Assembly (NCBI RefSeq): GCF_000711695.1
Contig: NW_013547007.1
Span: forward strand, 1-64,000
Source: Tilletiaria anomala UBC 951
Lineage: Eukaryota > Basidiomycota > Exobasidiomycetes > Georgefischeriales > Tilletiariaceae
Length of the DNA stretch: 64,000 nucleotides
Direction of reading: 5' to 3'
Positions 49,549 to 60,650 of this stretch are shown in pieces. The notes beneath the pieces are model-generated. The model was not told the DNA's origin and did not search any database. It saw nothing but the letters and a program-made list of their open reading frames with translations. Each line of letters opens with the position of its first letter. Position 1 is the first letter of the stretch. A program made the position numbers and the translations under genes.

Positions 49549-51829
49549 TCAGCCCGTGAAAGCCATTTTGTCCAGTTCGACGCCAAACTCGTCCCTGGCC
49601 ATCTTGCGCATACTCTTCTCGAGATCATCCTCGAACCCTCCTCCCTCATCACCGTCCAACGTAGCAGGTCCCTTCAAGCCGAGAGCCTGCGCCGGACGCC
49701 GGATAAAGAAGCGCAGCCAGTGTGAGACGCTACTGGTGATGAATGCGAGGTCCAGCACGAGCAGGACGGTGCGGAATTTGAGAAAGGCGGCGCGGTCCGT
49801 TAACCATTCGTGGAGTCGAGCTGTCAAACGCGGAACTTCCTCGCCTTTGCCTTCTTGCCGAATGGGAAAGAAGACGCGAGAGATGGTAGGTGTGCGCGAC
49901 GAGATCAGCGCAGCGGCTGCATGCTTGGCGAGGATGTTAAGGCGATTGACAGGGGACCCGAGTACCTGATTGTTCGCTTGGATGATACGCATCGAACGGC
50001 TGAGAAAGATAAGCTCCTTCGGCAAAAGCTCGACATGCACCAGGAAATTCTTGATCTTATCTTTCATCTCCTGCTGAATTTCCAAGTCTGTCTTTTTGCG
50101 CAACTGTTCTTGCTCCCCTGTCGTCTTGGGCTTTCTCCACGGACGCAGCAGCGTAGCTGACGCGAAAAGTTCTGAAACCTCCTCGCCCATGCCCCACTGC
50201 CGCGTGATCGTGTCGAGCGTCTTGATGTCCCCTTCAAAGATGGACTTCCATAGCTGCGCGTACTGCCGCCGGAAGTTCTCGCTCAGCTCGACGTAAAGAC
50301 CATGATCGATCAGCACGACTTGATGCTGGCCGCGCTTGCCGTTCGGATGTTTGCGTACAAGAATGTTCGCAGGATGGCCGTCCGCCTGAACGAAGCCGGA
50401 CTGGAAAATCTGCGATGCGAAGACTTCCATAACTGATCGTGCAACCTCTTTGGTGGACAAGCCCATTTCACCTAGCTTTTGTTTGTCAGTGACTTTGCAA
50501 GAATTAGAGATGTACTCCATGGTCATGACGAGCTTCGTCGAGTAATCTTGAAAGATGTACGGGACATAACAAGTGTTACGAATGAGCTTCTCATCATTTT
50601 CCATTATAGCTTCGCGAGCCTTGATAGAATTGCGAGCCTCCAAGTCAAAGTGGATCTCGCGCTATTGAAGTAGCCCTGCTTCAGTAACGGTTTACGGTGT
50701 GTGAATGGTGTAACGCCGAACTGCTCTCACCTCGATCTGGTCGCTGATGTACTGGCCACTGAAGGAAAGTGGCAACTCGAATATTCTTTCGTACAGATGA
50801 AGGAGGATGCGAAAACACAGCAAGTCCATCTTGGCTTGACGCGGAATAGCAGGCCGCTGCACCTTGATGGCAACCTCTACACCTTGTTCGCCACCAGGTC
50901 CGGGCGGTAATCGTGCACGATGCACCTGTGCAATTGAAGCTGCACCAATTGGTTCCGGATCAAAGCTCTCAAATATCTGACCAAAAACCGGTAAATTCCA
51001 CTTTAGCACGTGCTCGATGCTTGCGAGTGAGACGTTCATAAAGCACCTCTTCTGGATAACGTCCAAGCTCGCACCTGATCACGTTCCGGACTGTCTCGAG
51101 CGGCATGTGTTCAGCATCATCGAAAAGCTTCGCTAGGGCATGATATGGCTTGGGAAGCACGACACTGTTGGCTCCAATTACTTGGCCCAGCTTGACGTAC
51201 AGCCCTCCGTTTTGTTCGCAGACGTACAACAGTCGCTTTGCGCACCGTTCGTGCAACCCGTTGATCGACTCGAGCGAATTGCGATCAAAGTTGAACTTGT
51301 AGTCCAGCCCGATGGCAATGCCAGTCCAGAAGGTGAGAAGGTTGCGCTGAATGGTTCGTGCATTGAAATTGTGATCTAGGACCAAGCCCACGCCTACCAA
51401 GGCGAGCAGAACTGCACCGTTGCGAAAAATGAGAACACCTCGGGATCGCTTTGACCGTGCGGATAATACTTCATCCCTCTTTGGAGGTTCGGTTCTTTTT
51501 GCTGCTCCTGTATACACTGCCACTGGTGTCTGACTCTGAGTTTCTCTTGATTGAGCTGCGGTGCGAATATTGCAAGATGTAGCCCGGGAGGCACACGTTG
51601 TGGACACCCAAGCGAGTTGCCTCGAACGCCCGAGGCACAGCAAAACGCTAGCGCCAAGCGCATGCTTGTCCGCAGACGGAACTGATAGATGGAGGCAGGA
51701 GAAGCACCTCGAGGCGGCAGGACTACTCGACCAGGGCAACAGTCGCGCCTTGCTTGGTAACAAGGTGGTCGAACTGTTGCATCTTGCGAGCGCTCGACCG
51801 GCGGTCCTGACCACACTGCGGAGAGTCAT
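49549..51829 (-). CDS. Mitochondrial ABC1/UbiB-family atypical kinase (ADCK1; Cqd2/Mcp2-like)
   Basis: Three exons, 51829-51047, 50976-50731 and 50661-49549, all phase 0, give 713 residues. The N-terminal 100 residues are Ser/Arg/Ala-rich with few acids, like a mitochondrial presequence. A membrane segment follows (RNGAVLLALVGVGLVLDH). UbiB motifs are present: GLYVKLGQVIGAN (KxGQ), PEEIFESFDPEPIGAASIAQ, then VHRARL (Ala-rich loop), VEVAIKVQRP, QADGHPANILVRK and VLIDHGLYVEL (DHG in place of DFG). The family sits in the inner mitochondrial membrane and affects coenzyme Q distribution and lipid homeostasis; in yeast the related Cqd2/Mcp2 acts this way. The assignment to the ADCK1/Cqd2 rather than the Coq8 branch rests on QADGHPAN, the DHG motif and the N-terminal layout, without a tree. 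Both introns fall in conserved segments and restore them exactly. Confidence 0.9.
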
Positions 51830-52879
51830 GACCCCTGGACCTCGAGCTGAGCCTAGCGTGGGTATTTATCGCAAGCATTCCCAAACTTCAATGGCTGAAT
51901 CTGAGAGGCGCTCTAAGTCTCTAGCTATGCTCACCGACTTCTTTGATCGCGATTGGAAAAAGCTGCGTCTACGATTCTCTCGTCGTGAGGTTGAAAGTCC
52001 AAGCATTGCCGAAGGCGTCTGATCATTGCAGAAGTGATCGGCCGTGCGCAAAGCCAAGGCGAAAAGAAAGAAATAAAGGGATCGGAGGACCCGATCAAAT
52101 CGTCAAACATGCATTCATAGCCCATCGCCCCGTGGTTCATGCGTCCTGGGCACTGTACCCTGCCTCGTATGCTCCAAACAGCGGCCCTGCGGTTTGCACG
52201 GCACATTGGTCGCAAGACCATAGGCACAGGCCAAATGCAGTTCGCCCCGAAACCTGGAGTATAGAAGGAAGCACTTGCTGTCGGAAGACATTCGCTTGGT
52301 CGAGGAGACGAATCGTCAATCATGATCCATTGCTGCCTTCGTCACGGTGAAACTCAGTGTCAATCACAAGATGCATCAAGCGGCTCCCCTTACAGACAGG
52401 CTGCTTTATCAGGCCGAGAGTCATTATGATCACTATCAAGGTGGGAGTTCAGGTGCTGCACAGGACACAATGGTGCCTCCTGTTCCTCATAAGGGTGGCA
52501 GCTCATGTGGCGATGTTGTTGCTGCTCAACCGACCCTTGTTCCACAAGGCAACGCAATTTGTCTAACCGGGCTAGGTGAAAATATTGCCGTCGGTCTTGA
52601 GGTTGCATGAGCACATTCTTTCCGGGTGAACCGTGGTAGTCAATCGAGATCGGCAGCATGATCACTTGATCGCCACAGCCGATTTTTGCGTACGTGGCGA
52701 ATGCGTAAGGATTAGTCGTTTCATCCGGGCTTCTCACGCTCGTCGACGCCCTCATTTCGCTAGCCTTGTCTTCCGGCAATACGGCAGGCGGCATCTCACC
52801 TTTGATCGAGATTGTGCCAAACTATCAGCCGGTCAGCAGTTTGTCCCTCTCAGGTGGACTACACAACGCACTCAAATGT
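51830..52879. other. Gene-free interval upstream of the ABC1-family gene
   Basis: 1.05 kb. It should contain the promoter of the ABC1-family gene. Short frames on both strands have no recognisable domain. I looked here for earlier parts of the neighbouring ABC transporter relic and did not find any I could support. Confidence 0.35.
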
Positions 52880-53800
52880 TCCATCAACTTCTCACTTATC
52901 AATGCAGTCTGACTACCTTTCGCGTGCCTGACCCGTCGAATAAGCGGCGCCCGGGTGCGAAAGCGATGCTGCTCATGAACGACCAACTGCCACTGGCGCT
53001 ATGGGCTGGCCACCTGCTGACGGGGCTGTCAGACATCCTTCTTGGGACACTTCCCGTTGCTTTGGTCTATGGGCTGGTGGAAAGCAGCCAATTTGAAGCC
53101 ATCAGCTGCTGTAGCTGACGCTGTTCATCTACAGCGTATCTACTACATGCCAGTCGTTCTGGATCTCGCACTTCACACGGAATCAGCTCGCCGCATTCGC
53201 GTTCGCTGCCGCGACGAATGTCGTGGCGCAGCTGATCTTCGTTGCATGCATGCTCTCCGCCGTCACGTTTGTCGTCACGCAGGGCCTGCTCCGCGACTTG
53301 CTCCAGATCTACCATGCGGTCGGGATCGTCTCGCCGGGGATCGGCATGACATGCGCGGGTAAGGTCTCCGAAAATATGCTTAATCTACTCTGCAATGGTT
53401 GCGGCGGCTATTCGACGTTATTCCTGGGGTTCATGGAAAAATTCAGCGAACTGAACCTCGATGCCGTGTTGTGGATCGTCGTCGCTTTCACCATCACCAT
53501 GTCTGCTGACGACGCACTCGATGGAGGAGGTGGACGCGCTGGCGAGCCGCAGCGCCCTCCAGGCCAGTCACTTTGGCGATTTCGACACGCTCAACAGCCT
53601 GCGCAGACGCCGCACCGTGTGAGAGGTGCATTTCAGCACCCGGTTGCTCTATGCGGATGCTGCTTCTCCGGGGGGCGGCAGGGATCGACGATCAAATTGT
53701 GCAGCCGATCAGCCTCGCATCGCTGTTTGTGCAAATGGTGCGCGAGGCGAATTTGTCGTGGGCGAGGATGATGTCGGGTAAGCGGACCAGGCGCGTGCGA
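52880..53800 (+). pseudogene. Relic of an ABCA-type ABC transporter
   Basis: Pieces in different frames match one protein in order. First comes the second membrane domain: RRPGAKAMLLMND, LPLALWAGHLLTGLSDILLG, then in a shifted frame LTLFIYSVSTT, NQLAAFAFAAATNVVAQLIF and VTFVVTQGLLRDLLQIYHAV, ending MLNLLCNGCGGYSTLF. At 53507 the sequence jumps to the end of the second nucleotide-binding domain, LLTTHSMEEVDALASR and FDTLNSLRRRR, followed by an in-frame stop and weak similarity to the C-terminal region (about 53690-53770). GAKAMxLMN, QLAAFAFAA and TTHSMEEADALxxR are hallmarks of ABCA-like transporters. The Walker A, signature and Walker B parts of this domain are missing, as is the whole first half. 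So it carries at least one frameshift, one stop and a large internal deletion. I infer a dead copy; an intact paralog may exist elsewhere. Confidence 0.65.
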
Positions 53801-54934
53801 CTGGACGGGGGTCGGCATGTATATGAGCGCGCCTGGCTTCGTGCATGGCTCCCAACCCATCCCTTCTGTCCTAGTCGCGGATGCACCACCCATTCATACG
53901 ACTGGATGTGATGTAATCTCACCTAATCTCGAGATCTCTCGTACGAGAGAAATGAGTGGTGTGTAAAAATGCCGCAAGGCGCATTTTGGATGAATGGACG
54001 GTTGCAGTTCAGTGCAGTGCTACGCTGGTGGGTGGGTGGGTGCAGTGGTGAAGAGGCTTGACGCTTGGCAGCTTGGCATTGTTGCGGTGTTCACCCGACT
54101 GGTGGCCGTCCTGCTAGGACCAGACTGATCGCTGTGATTGAGAGAAAGAGCTTGGACGCTGGCTCCTGGTGAGTCTTGGTTGGGCTTTTGCACGCGCGGA
54201 CCGCACTGATGCTTACGTACCTCCTCACTGTCGCGCCGACTGAATGGATGGCGACCGACCACACCTTCAACTTCTCCGCTTTTGGCACCTTCTCACCCTC
54301 TAAAAGGGCACTTTAGCGGTCGGCGGGAGCTCCGAAGATAGCTTCTTTGCAAACCTCACAGAGTACATACACATATTGCAGGCGGCGGTGCATCGTCTTC
54401 TTTGCTGGATTCCAGGCCCACAGCGCAGCCTCTGCCCACGACACCCCGAATACCGATACATGGCGAGGGGTGGGTACAGGGTATTTATAAGCACAGCACA
54501 GCACTGTGCACTGCACTGCACAGCCTCTCGAGAAGGTCATCTCATGATCACTACGTCGGCCCTTCTTCGCAAGTGCAAACTGGCGTAGGACCTTGACACG
54601 TTCCGCTGCGGCTCGAGCGTTTACAACATACGTACATACCCCTACACACCCTCCCATCGGAACTCCACCTAACCTACTCCAGACAGGTTGCTGTTCATCT
54701 TGCTTGAAGCGCAATCGCTCGCTCATCCCGCGATCAACAAGTACCCTCACCCCTTTTTCTTTCGAAAAGAGCCACTCCCTCTTCCACCTTGATCAGCACA
54801 CGCGAATGCAACCGGCCTTCAGACGGTAGCCCCTCATCGCTTCCGCCGCGACTCGCACAACAGCAACGGGTGCAGCCAGTGTGAGACGAGCTGACAGCTC
54901 TGCAGGTAACATCAAGCGGGCAGCATCGGTCGCC
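53801..54934. promoter_or_regulatory. Upstream region of the Ca2+-ATPase first half
   Basis: About 1.13 kb without a gene. It includes a G-run array at 54026-54041, imperfect GCACTGCAC repeats at 54491-54530, and a CT- and CACACCC-rich stretch at 54630-54790 typical of leaders in this window. The last likely holds the transcription start of the Ca2+-ATPase gene. Confidence 0.4.
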
Positions 54935-56465
54935 ATGGGTGACATTGCCACTGCCAGCAGCAGCGACCCCAGCGGCATAGACCAGAAGCAGCCCGTCGCA
55001 TTCGCCGCCACCAGCAACGGGTATGGCGACGATATGGGCGGCGGCGGCGGCAGCAGCAGCAACAATAACAACAACAACAAGGCGCCAGCCGCCGAAGAGG
55101 ACGGGCCAGCGGCGCAGTCGCAGTCACGCTGGGCGCGCATCAAGGCTGCAATCCGGTCCAAGACCAAGGCAGGGCGCTTGGAGTCGCAGCATGCCGCGAT
55201 AGAGGCGGAGAAGCAACGGCAGCGGAGAATGGACCCGGCACCGTTTGTGTTCCGGCCTTACGAGCTGGCGGACCTAGTCGACCCGAAGAGCGTGGCGCTG
55301 CTGCAGGAGCGTGGCGGCGTGCAGGGTCTACTGAACGCGCTCGGCACAGATGAGCGGCGCGGGCTGGCGCTGGACTTTGCGGGTGGTGTGCAGCTGGTCG
55401 AGGGAGAAGGAGAGGCAAAGGATGTCGAAGCTGCTGCTGCACCACGAAACACGGAAAAAGCCGCAAAGGGCGTAAAGGAAGGGTTCGTACACGCGACGCG
55501 CGAGGAACGTGAGCGCGTGTACGGCGTGAACCGGCTGCCGGAGCGCAAGAGCAAGAGCCTGCTGCTGCTGATGTGGCTGACGCTGCAGGATAAAATCCTG
55601 ATCCTGCTGTCGATCGCAGCGGTTGTATCGCTGGCGCTGGGGCTGTATACGGACTTTGGCACGCACGAGGAGCGCGGGACGGTGCCCTGTGCAGACCCGC
55701 CACCTGGTGCAAGCGAATGCGAGGCGCCGCCGGAGCCCAAGGTTGACTGGGTTGAGGGTGTGGCGATCATTGTGGCGATCGTGATCGTGACACTGGTCGG
55801 CTCGCTGAATGACTACCAGAAGGAGCTGCAGTTCAAGAAGCTTAATGCCAAGAAAGAGCAGCGTGACGTCAAGGTCGTGCGCCGCGGCGCACCGGCGCTG
55901 ATGAGTGTGCACGACGTGCTCGTCGGCGATGTGCTGCAGCTCGAGCCGGGCGAGATCATACCGTGCGACGGCGTCTTTCTGCGCGGCCACAACGTCAAGT
56001 GCGACGAGTCGGGCGCGACGGGCGAAAGCGACATGATCCGCAAGGTCCCCTTTGACGATTGCCTGCGCGACCTCGACGCGCACCGCGCAAGCGCGGGCAA
56101 ACTGCCGAACCGCGACTGCTTCCTCATCTCGGGCGCGCGCGTGCTCGAGGGCGTCGGCGAGTACGTCGTCATCGCTGTCGGTCCCAACTCGTTCAACGGC
56201 AAGGTGAGCCTGCTCGGCTGATTCGTGGCGTGTGCGCACACCGGCCGGGTACACTGATGCTATCTTTGTCCTTGCTTGCTCGCGTTTTCCCTCTCTCGCG
56301 CGGCAGCTGCTCATGTCGCTGCGCAGTGACACGGAGGTGACGCCACTGCAGGCGAAGCTCAACAAGCTCGCCGACCTGGTCGCCAAGCTGGGCGGTGGCG
56401 CGGGTCTGCTCCTGTTCGCCGCGCTCCTCATCCGCTTCTTTGTGCAGCTCGGACGCGGGCACTAG
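54935..56465 (+). CDS. Pmc1-type (P2B) Ca2+-ATPase, first half: N-terminus, TM1-TM3 and actuator domain
   Basis: Exons 54935-56203 and 56307-56465 join in phase 0 for 475 residues ending in TAG. After a low-complexity leader with Gly, Ser and Asn runs come RKSKSLLLLMWLTLQDKILI and LLSIAAVVSLALGL (TM1), VEGVAIIVAIVIVTLVGSLN (TM2), the actuator domain with GDVLQLEPGEIIPCDGVFL and the TGES loop (about residue 360), then NSFNGK and, after the intron, EVTPLQAKLNKLADLVAKLG and GAGLLLFAALLIRFFVQL (TM3). A stop follows four residues after VQL, and no GT donor lies between VQL and the stop. In an ordinary Pmc1 the luminal loop and TM4 would follow at once. The rest of the enzyme starts about 1 kb downstream. 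This half lacks the phosphorylation and ATP-binding domains, so alone it could not pump. See the second half and the finding on the split. Confidence 0.85.
55038..55081 (+). repeat. GGC/AGC/AAC trinucleotide runs in the Ca2+-ATPase leader
   Basis: Successive short runs of GGC, AGC and AAC code for Gly, Ser and Asn tracts near residue 40 of the first ATPase half. They are in frame and probably length-variable. Confidence 0.8.
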
Positions 56466-57447
56466 GGGTTTAGAGTCTGGGAAGACGAAAAGGGGGACGA
56501 GGAGAAGGAAGATCGTGGGCGTCTGGGCCATGTATGGTAGCGCCGGTTTCGATGAACATTGTCGATATGGGGTTTTTTCTCTATGCTCGTTCAGTACATG
56601 TCTGCGAGGGAGGTGCATGCGCGACAGGTTGCCATGCCTTTGCCCGCTGGAAGGGCACATATGTATGCGCCCAGAGTATCCATCTCGCACGTCCAATCGA
56701 TCTGATTCCGACCTGCGGGGGCATATATATATATATCTGTTTCCTCGGTGCGAGCACGGTGGGATCAGTCGCCTACTCATACCTAACACGCACACCCGCC
56801 AGCCAGATGGCAGCCAAAGCGAGCGAGAGCGATGAAAGCAAGAATCGGTGCAACCTGGATGCCAAGCTGAGCGCCAAGCCAACGAGGCTTCCATTTTCCA
56901 ATGCCGAGTGCGCGTGCCTGTGTGGACAGAATGGCCACCGCGTAGAGGGCTGCGCTGCGCTGGCACCAGAGCACAGCGCCAAAAGGGAGCACAGCCCGCA
57001 ACCCACGAACCCACAGCCCACAGCCCACAGCCCACAGGGGGACACTGCAGGCAGACTGCTGCACTGCTGCCTTCCGCCCTCTTGGCGCATCGATCAACCC
57101 ACAGGCAACTAAACCAGAAGTAGAGTAGGAAATACGTCGAGTGGCAATGATACTCTGTGCTATATATGCCATCAGCCAGTGCAGTGGGGATGGGCTGGAG
57201 AGCAAAGGGGGACGTTGGCATACTGCAGGCATATAACAACTTCACCAATACCCTCTGGTCAGCCCGCGCTGGTAACTCTCAACCCTCCTCCCCACAGCCA
57301 ACGCAACTCACCCTTCTTTACACACCCCGCGTTGGAGCTCCACCTTCAGCTCGCGCGGAAAGGGTAGCAGGCCCAAGCCCAGGAAGCAGCAGCAGCCACG
57401 CTCCTGCTCTCTCATCTGTAATACACCCACGCATTTCTGGACAAGAA
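56466..57447. other. 982-bp spacer between the two Ca2+-ATPase halves, with 3'-end-like and promoter-like parts
   Basis: No protein family recognised inside. The first part is G/A-rich, then holds an alternating TA run near 56727-56740, as often seen in fungal 3' flanks. A CCCACAG tandem repeat lies at 57011-57037. TATATAT occurs at 57161-57167 and a second TATAA-like element near 57231. From about 57240 to 57440 the plus strand is CT- and CACACCC-rich, very like the leaders upstream of ATP15 and the first ATPase half. The frame of the second half stays open upstream to about 57157 but without coding character. I read this as terminator plus promoter; a long intron is the alternative. Confidence 0.45.
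57011..57037 (+). repeat. Heptanucleotide repeat CCCACAG, about four copies
   Basis: Tandem, nearly perfect copies of CCCACAG lie in the spacer between the Ca2+-ATPase halves, with related CCCACGAAC sequence just upstream. Confidence 0.85.
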
Positions 57448-60400
57448 ATGAGACGACCCGTCATGACGCCAGTGTCAGCGCACAAGCGCCGCTTTGGGGC
57501 GGCCTCGGCAACGGTGCTACTGCTGCTGACTATGCTGGCCGCCTCCGCTGCTGTCGCCGGCCGCATCGACGGCGAGGAGCAGCCGCTACTACATACACGC
57601 CAGTCCGCCAGCTCAGCGATGCAGCAAGGGACCTTGTCGACGCCCGAACAAAAGGGTCGCAGGTTTCTCGAGCTCGTCGTCATCTCCGTCACCGTCATCG
57701 TCGTCGCCGTCCCCGAAGGCTTGCCCTTGGTCCGTCTGACTCCTTTTCCTTTTCTTTCTTCTTCATCGGCTGAAACATCTCTCTCTGTCTCTCTCTTCCT
57801 TGCAGGCTGTCACGCTCGCGCTCGCCTTTGCCACCAAGCGCATGACCAAGATGAACCTGCTCGTGCGCGTCCTCGGCGCCTGCGAGACGATGGCCAACGC
57901 GAGCGTCGTTTGCACCGACAAGACCGGCACGCTGACCCAAAACGAGATGAGCGTCGTTGCAGGGAGCATCGGCGCGCACCTCAAGTTTGCCTTTGAGCTG
58001 CACGATCACCAGGACCGCGTGCACACCTCCGCCGGCCCAGTGCCACGGCAGCAGCAGCACCCGCCCGAGGGCCGCTCGTCGATCGAGCACCGCGAGGGCC
58101 GCAGGGACTGGGCCATCGACCAGCAACAGTTGTCCAGCGTCGTCCGCGGCGCACTGCGTACGCTCCTCAACGACGCCATCGCCATCAACTCGACCGCATT
58201 CGAGGAGGCCAACGAGGAGCACGACGTGCTGGCGCAGGCGCCGACGCGCCGCAGCACCATTGTGTCCGCTGCGTCGCTCGCCGCGCGCAAGGGCCTCCGC
58301 CCCGCATACCAGCACCTTCTCGACGCCTTGCGCCCCCGCAGTGGCGGCAGCAGCACGAAAAATGCAAAGGCAAGGGCGGTCGATGCGCCGTTGAGCCGAA
58401 ATGGAAACCCAGCTGGCCCCTCCTCCCCGTCGTTCGTTGGCAGCAAGACGGAAACAGCGCTGCTTAAGATGGCCAAGGAGCTCGGCTGGGAAGACTACCG
58501 CACGGCGCGCGCGCGCCACGACGTTGTGCAGATGATTCCCTTTTCGTCTGAGCGCAAGTCGATGGGGGTCGTCGTCCGCCTCGCAGACGGAAAGGGGGTC
58601 CGTCTCTTCGCCAAGGGCGCGTCCGAGGTGTTGTCCAAGCTGTGCAGCAAACACGTAGAGGTCCCGCAGCCACAGCCGGGCGAGGGCGAGGGTGGGGATG
58701 GCGACTCGCGCGACGCCGAGCTGGTCGTGCGTGACTTTGATGACGCGACACGCGAGAACATCGCCAAGACGATCATCTTCTACGCTAACCAGACGCTGCG
58801 CACCATCGCCATCTGTTACCGCGACTTTGAGCAGTGGCCGCCCATCGGTGCGCCCCTGACGAGCGCCAGTGGAGAAGACGGCCAGGACGCCCAGGCGCAG
58901 GCTGAGGACGGCGCAAAGCAGAAAGCACAGGCAGAGGTCGAGGTGGACTACAAGTGGCTTGCGCAGGACATGACCCTGATCGCCATCACGGGCATCGAGG
59001 ACCCGCTGCGGCCAGGCGTGAAGGATGCGGTCGCTGCGTGCGGGCGTGCGGGCGTTCAGGTCAAGATGTGCACGGGCGACAATGTGCTGACGGCGCGCTC
59101 GATCGCGACGCAGTGCGGCATCTTCACACCCGGCGGAATCATCATGGAGGGCCCTGTGTTCCGCAATCTAGGTGAGCAGGACATGCGTGAGGTCGTACCG
59201 CGCCTGCAAGTTCTCGCGCGCTCCAGCCCCGAGGACAAGAAGATCCTCGTCGAACGCCTCAAGAGCATGGGTCACGTTGTCGGCGTCACCGGCGACGGCA
59301 CCAACGATGGGCCTGCGCTCAAGACGGCCAACGTCGGCTTCTCGATGGGCATCGCCGGCACCGAGGTGGCCAAGGAGGCGTCTGACATCATCCTCATGGA
59401 CGACAACTTTGCCTCAATCGTCTCGGCCATCATGTGGGGGCGCACGGTGAACGACGCGGTGCGCAAGTTCCTCCAGTTCCAGCTATCCGTCAACATTGTC
59501 GCCGTGCTCGTCACTTTTGTCACCGCCATTGCGTCCGACGAAGAGGAGTCGGCGCTGACAGCGGTACAGCTGCTGTGGATCAACCTGATCATGGACACGC
59601 TCGCTGCGCTCGCGCTCGCCACCGACCCCGCGCACCCGTCACTCCTGGACCGCAAGCCGGACAAGGCCAGTGCACCGCTCATCACCGTCAACATGTGGAA
59701 GATGATCATCGGACAGAGCATCTACCAGCTCGCGCTCATCCTCATCCTCAACTTTGCCGGCGCCCGCATTTTCCACCACACCCCCGCCGACCAGCTCGCG
59801 TACGAGACGCAGAAGCTCGAGCTGGTGCGTGCATGTGTGCGAATCTCCTTTTTTTCTGCCCTGCTGATGCTTGCTTTTGCCCCACCGTGTGATCTCGTAG
59901 TCTGCGCTTATCTTCAACGCGTTCGTCTGGTGCCAGCTTTTCTCTCAAGTCAACTCGCGCCGCCTCGACCGCCGGCTGAACATCTTCGAAGGCATCCACC
60001 GCAACCCGTGGTTCATCGGGATCATGCTCATCGAGATCGGTGCGCAGATCCTCATCGTCTTTGTTGGCGGCGCCGCCTTCCGTGTCACGCGCCTCAGCGG
60101 CCGCGACTGGGCCATCTCGATCATTGCCGGCATGCTCACGATCCCCATCGGCGTCCTCGTCCGCCTGATCCCGACTGAGCCGATCGAGCAGGCTGCCAAG
60201 CGTTACCGCCTCATCGCTGATCCAGACGCGCTGCCATCGTCCGCCAAGGGCCCCGCTGGCTCGGCACTGGAGGACGACTACGTGGCCCAGGCCAAGGATT
60301 ATGAGGAGGCAACCGGCCTCGGCCAGGTCGCTGAGCGCCTCTCGGCCTTCTCGCGCATCCGCGGCGGGCGTGTGCGCGCGACTGACTTTGTGCTCAAGAC

Positions 60401-60650
60401 GCGCGCGAAGCGCATGCGGGAGGCCGACGTCCATCCACACTCGCTCATGGCCCTCGTACCCGCGCTAATCGGCGCGAGCATCGGCTCTGGCTGGAAGCCG
60501 ACCAACCCGCGCGAGGCGAGCATGAAGGACCCTGCCGCTGGTGACCCAACGCTCGATAGCGTAGAGCTCTTCCGCGGCGAGCGCCTCGTCTTCCATCCCG
60601 ATACCAAGGACGATGAGTTTCTCGAGCGGCTCAAAGGGGGGCGCCACTAA
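57448..60650 (+). CDS. Pmc1-type (P2B) Ca2+-ATPase, second half: TM4-TM10 with P and N domains, headed by a signal-peptide-like sequence
   Basis: Exons 57448-57729, 57806-59824 and 59901-60650, all phase 0, give 1016 residues. The start reads like a secretory signal: a basic n-region (MRRPV, AHKRR), hydrophobic core ATVLLLLTMLA and SAAVAG at about 33-38 as a possible cleavage site. A short polar stretch leads into TM4 (RFLELVVISVTVIVVAVPEG, Ca2+-site PEGLP). Then come ALAFATKRMTKMNLLVR, the phosphorylation motif CTDKTGTLTQNEM (Asp132), IPFSSERKSMGVVV, KGASEVLSKL, TGIEDPLRPGV, MCTGDN and VTGDGTNDGPALK. MGIAGTEVAKEASDIILMDD follows, then TM5-TM10 (LQFQLSVNIVAVLVTF, LLWINLIMDTLAALALATDP, ALIFNAFVWCQLFSQVNSRR). 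It carries all catalytic residues but lacks TM1-3 and the TGES actuator domain. ATG 57448 is the best start; in-frame ATGs upstream lack coding context. Confidence 0.85.

Noticed and set aside
56436-57650. Single Ca2+-ATPase gene with a 1.1-1.2 kb intron
   Set aside because: Not excluded, but less favoured. The only donor near the end of TM3 (TTT|GTGCAG) would remove the conserved VQL, other introns here are under about 215 nt, and the spacer has promoter-like and 3'-end-like parts.
57695-58654. 319-codon frame antisense to the Ca2+-ATPase second half
   Set aside because: Shadow frame in GC-rich coding DNA.
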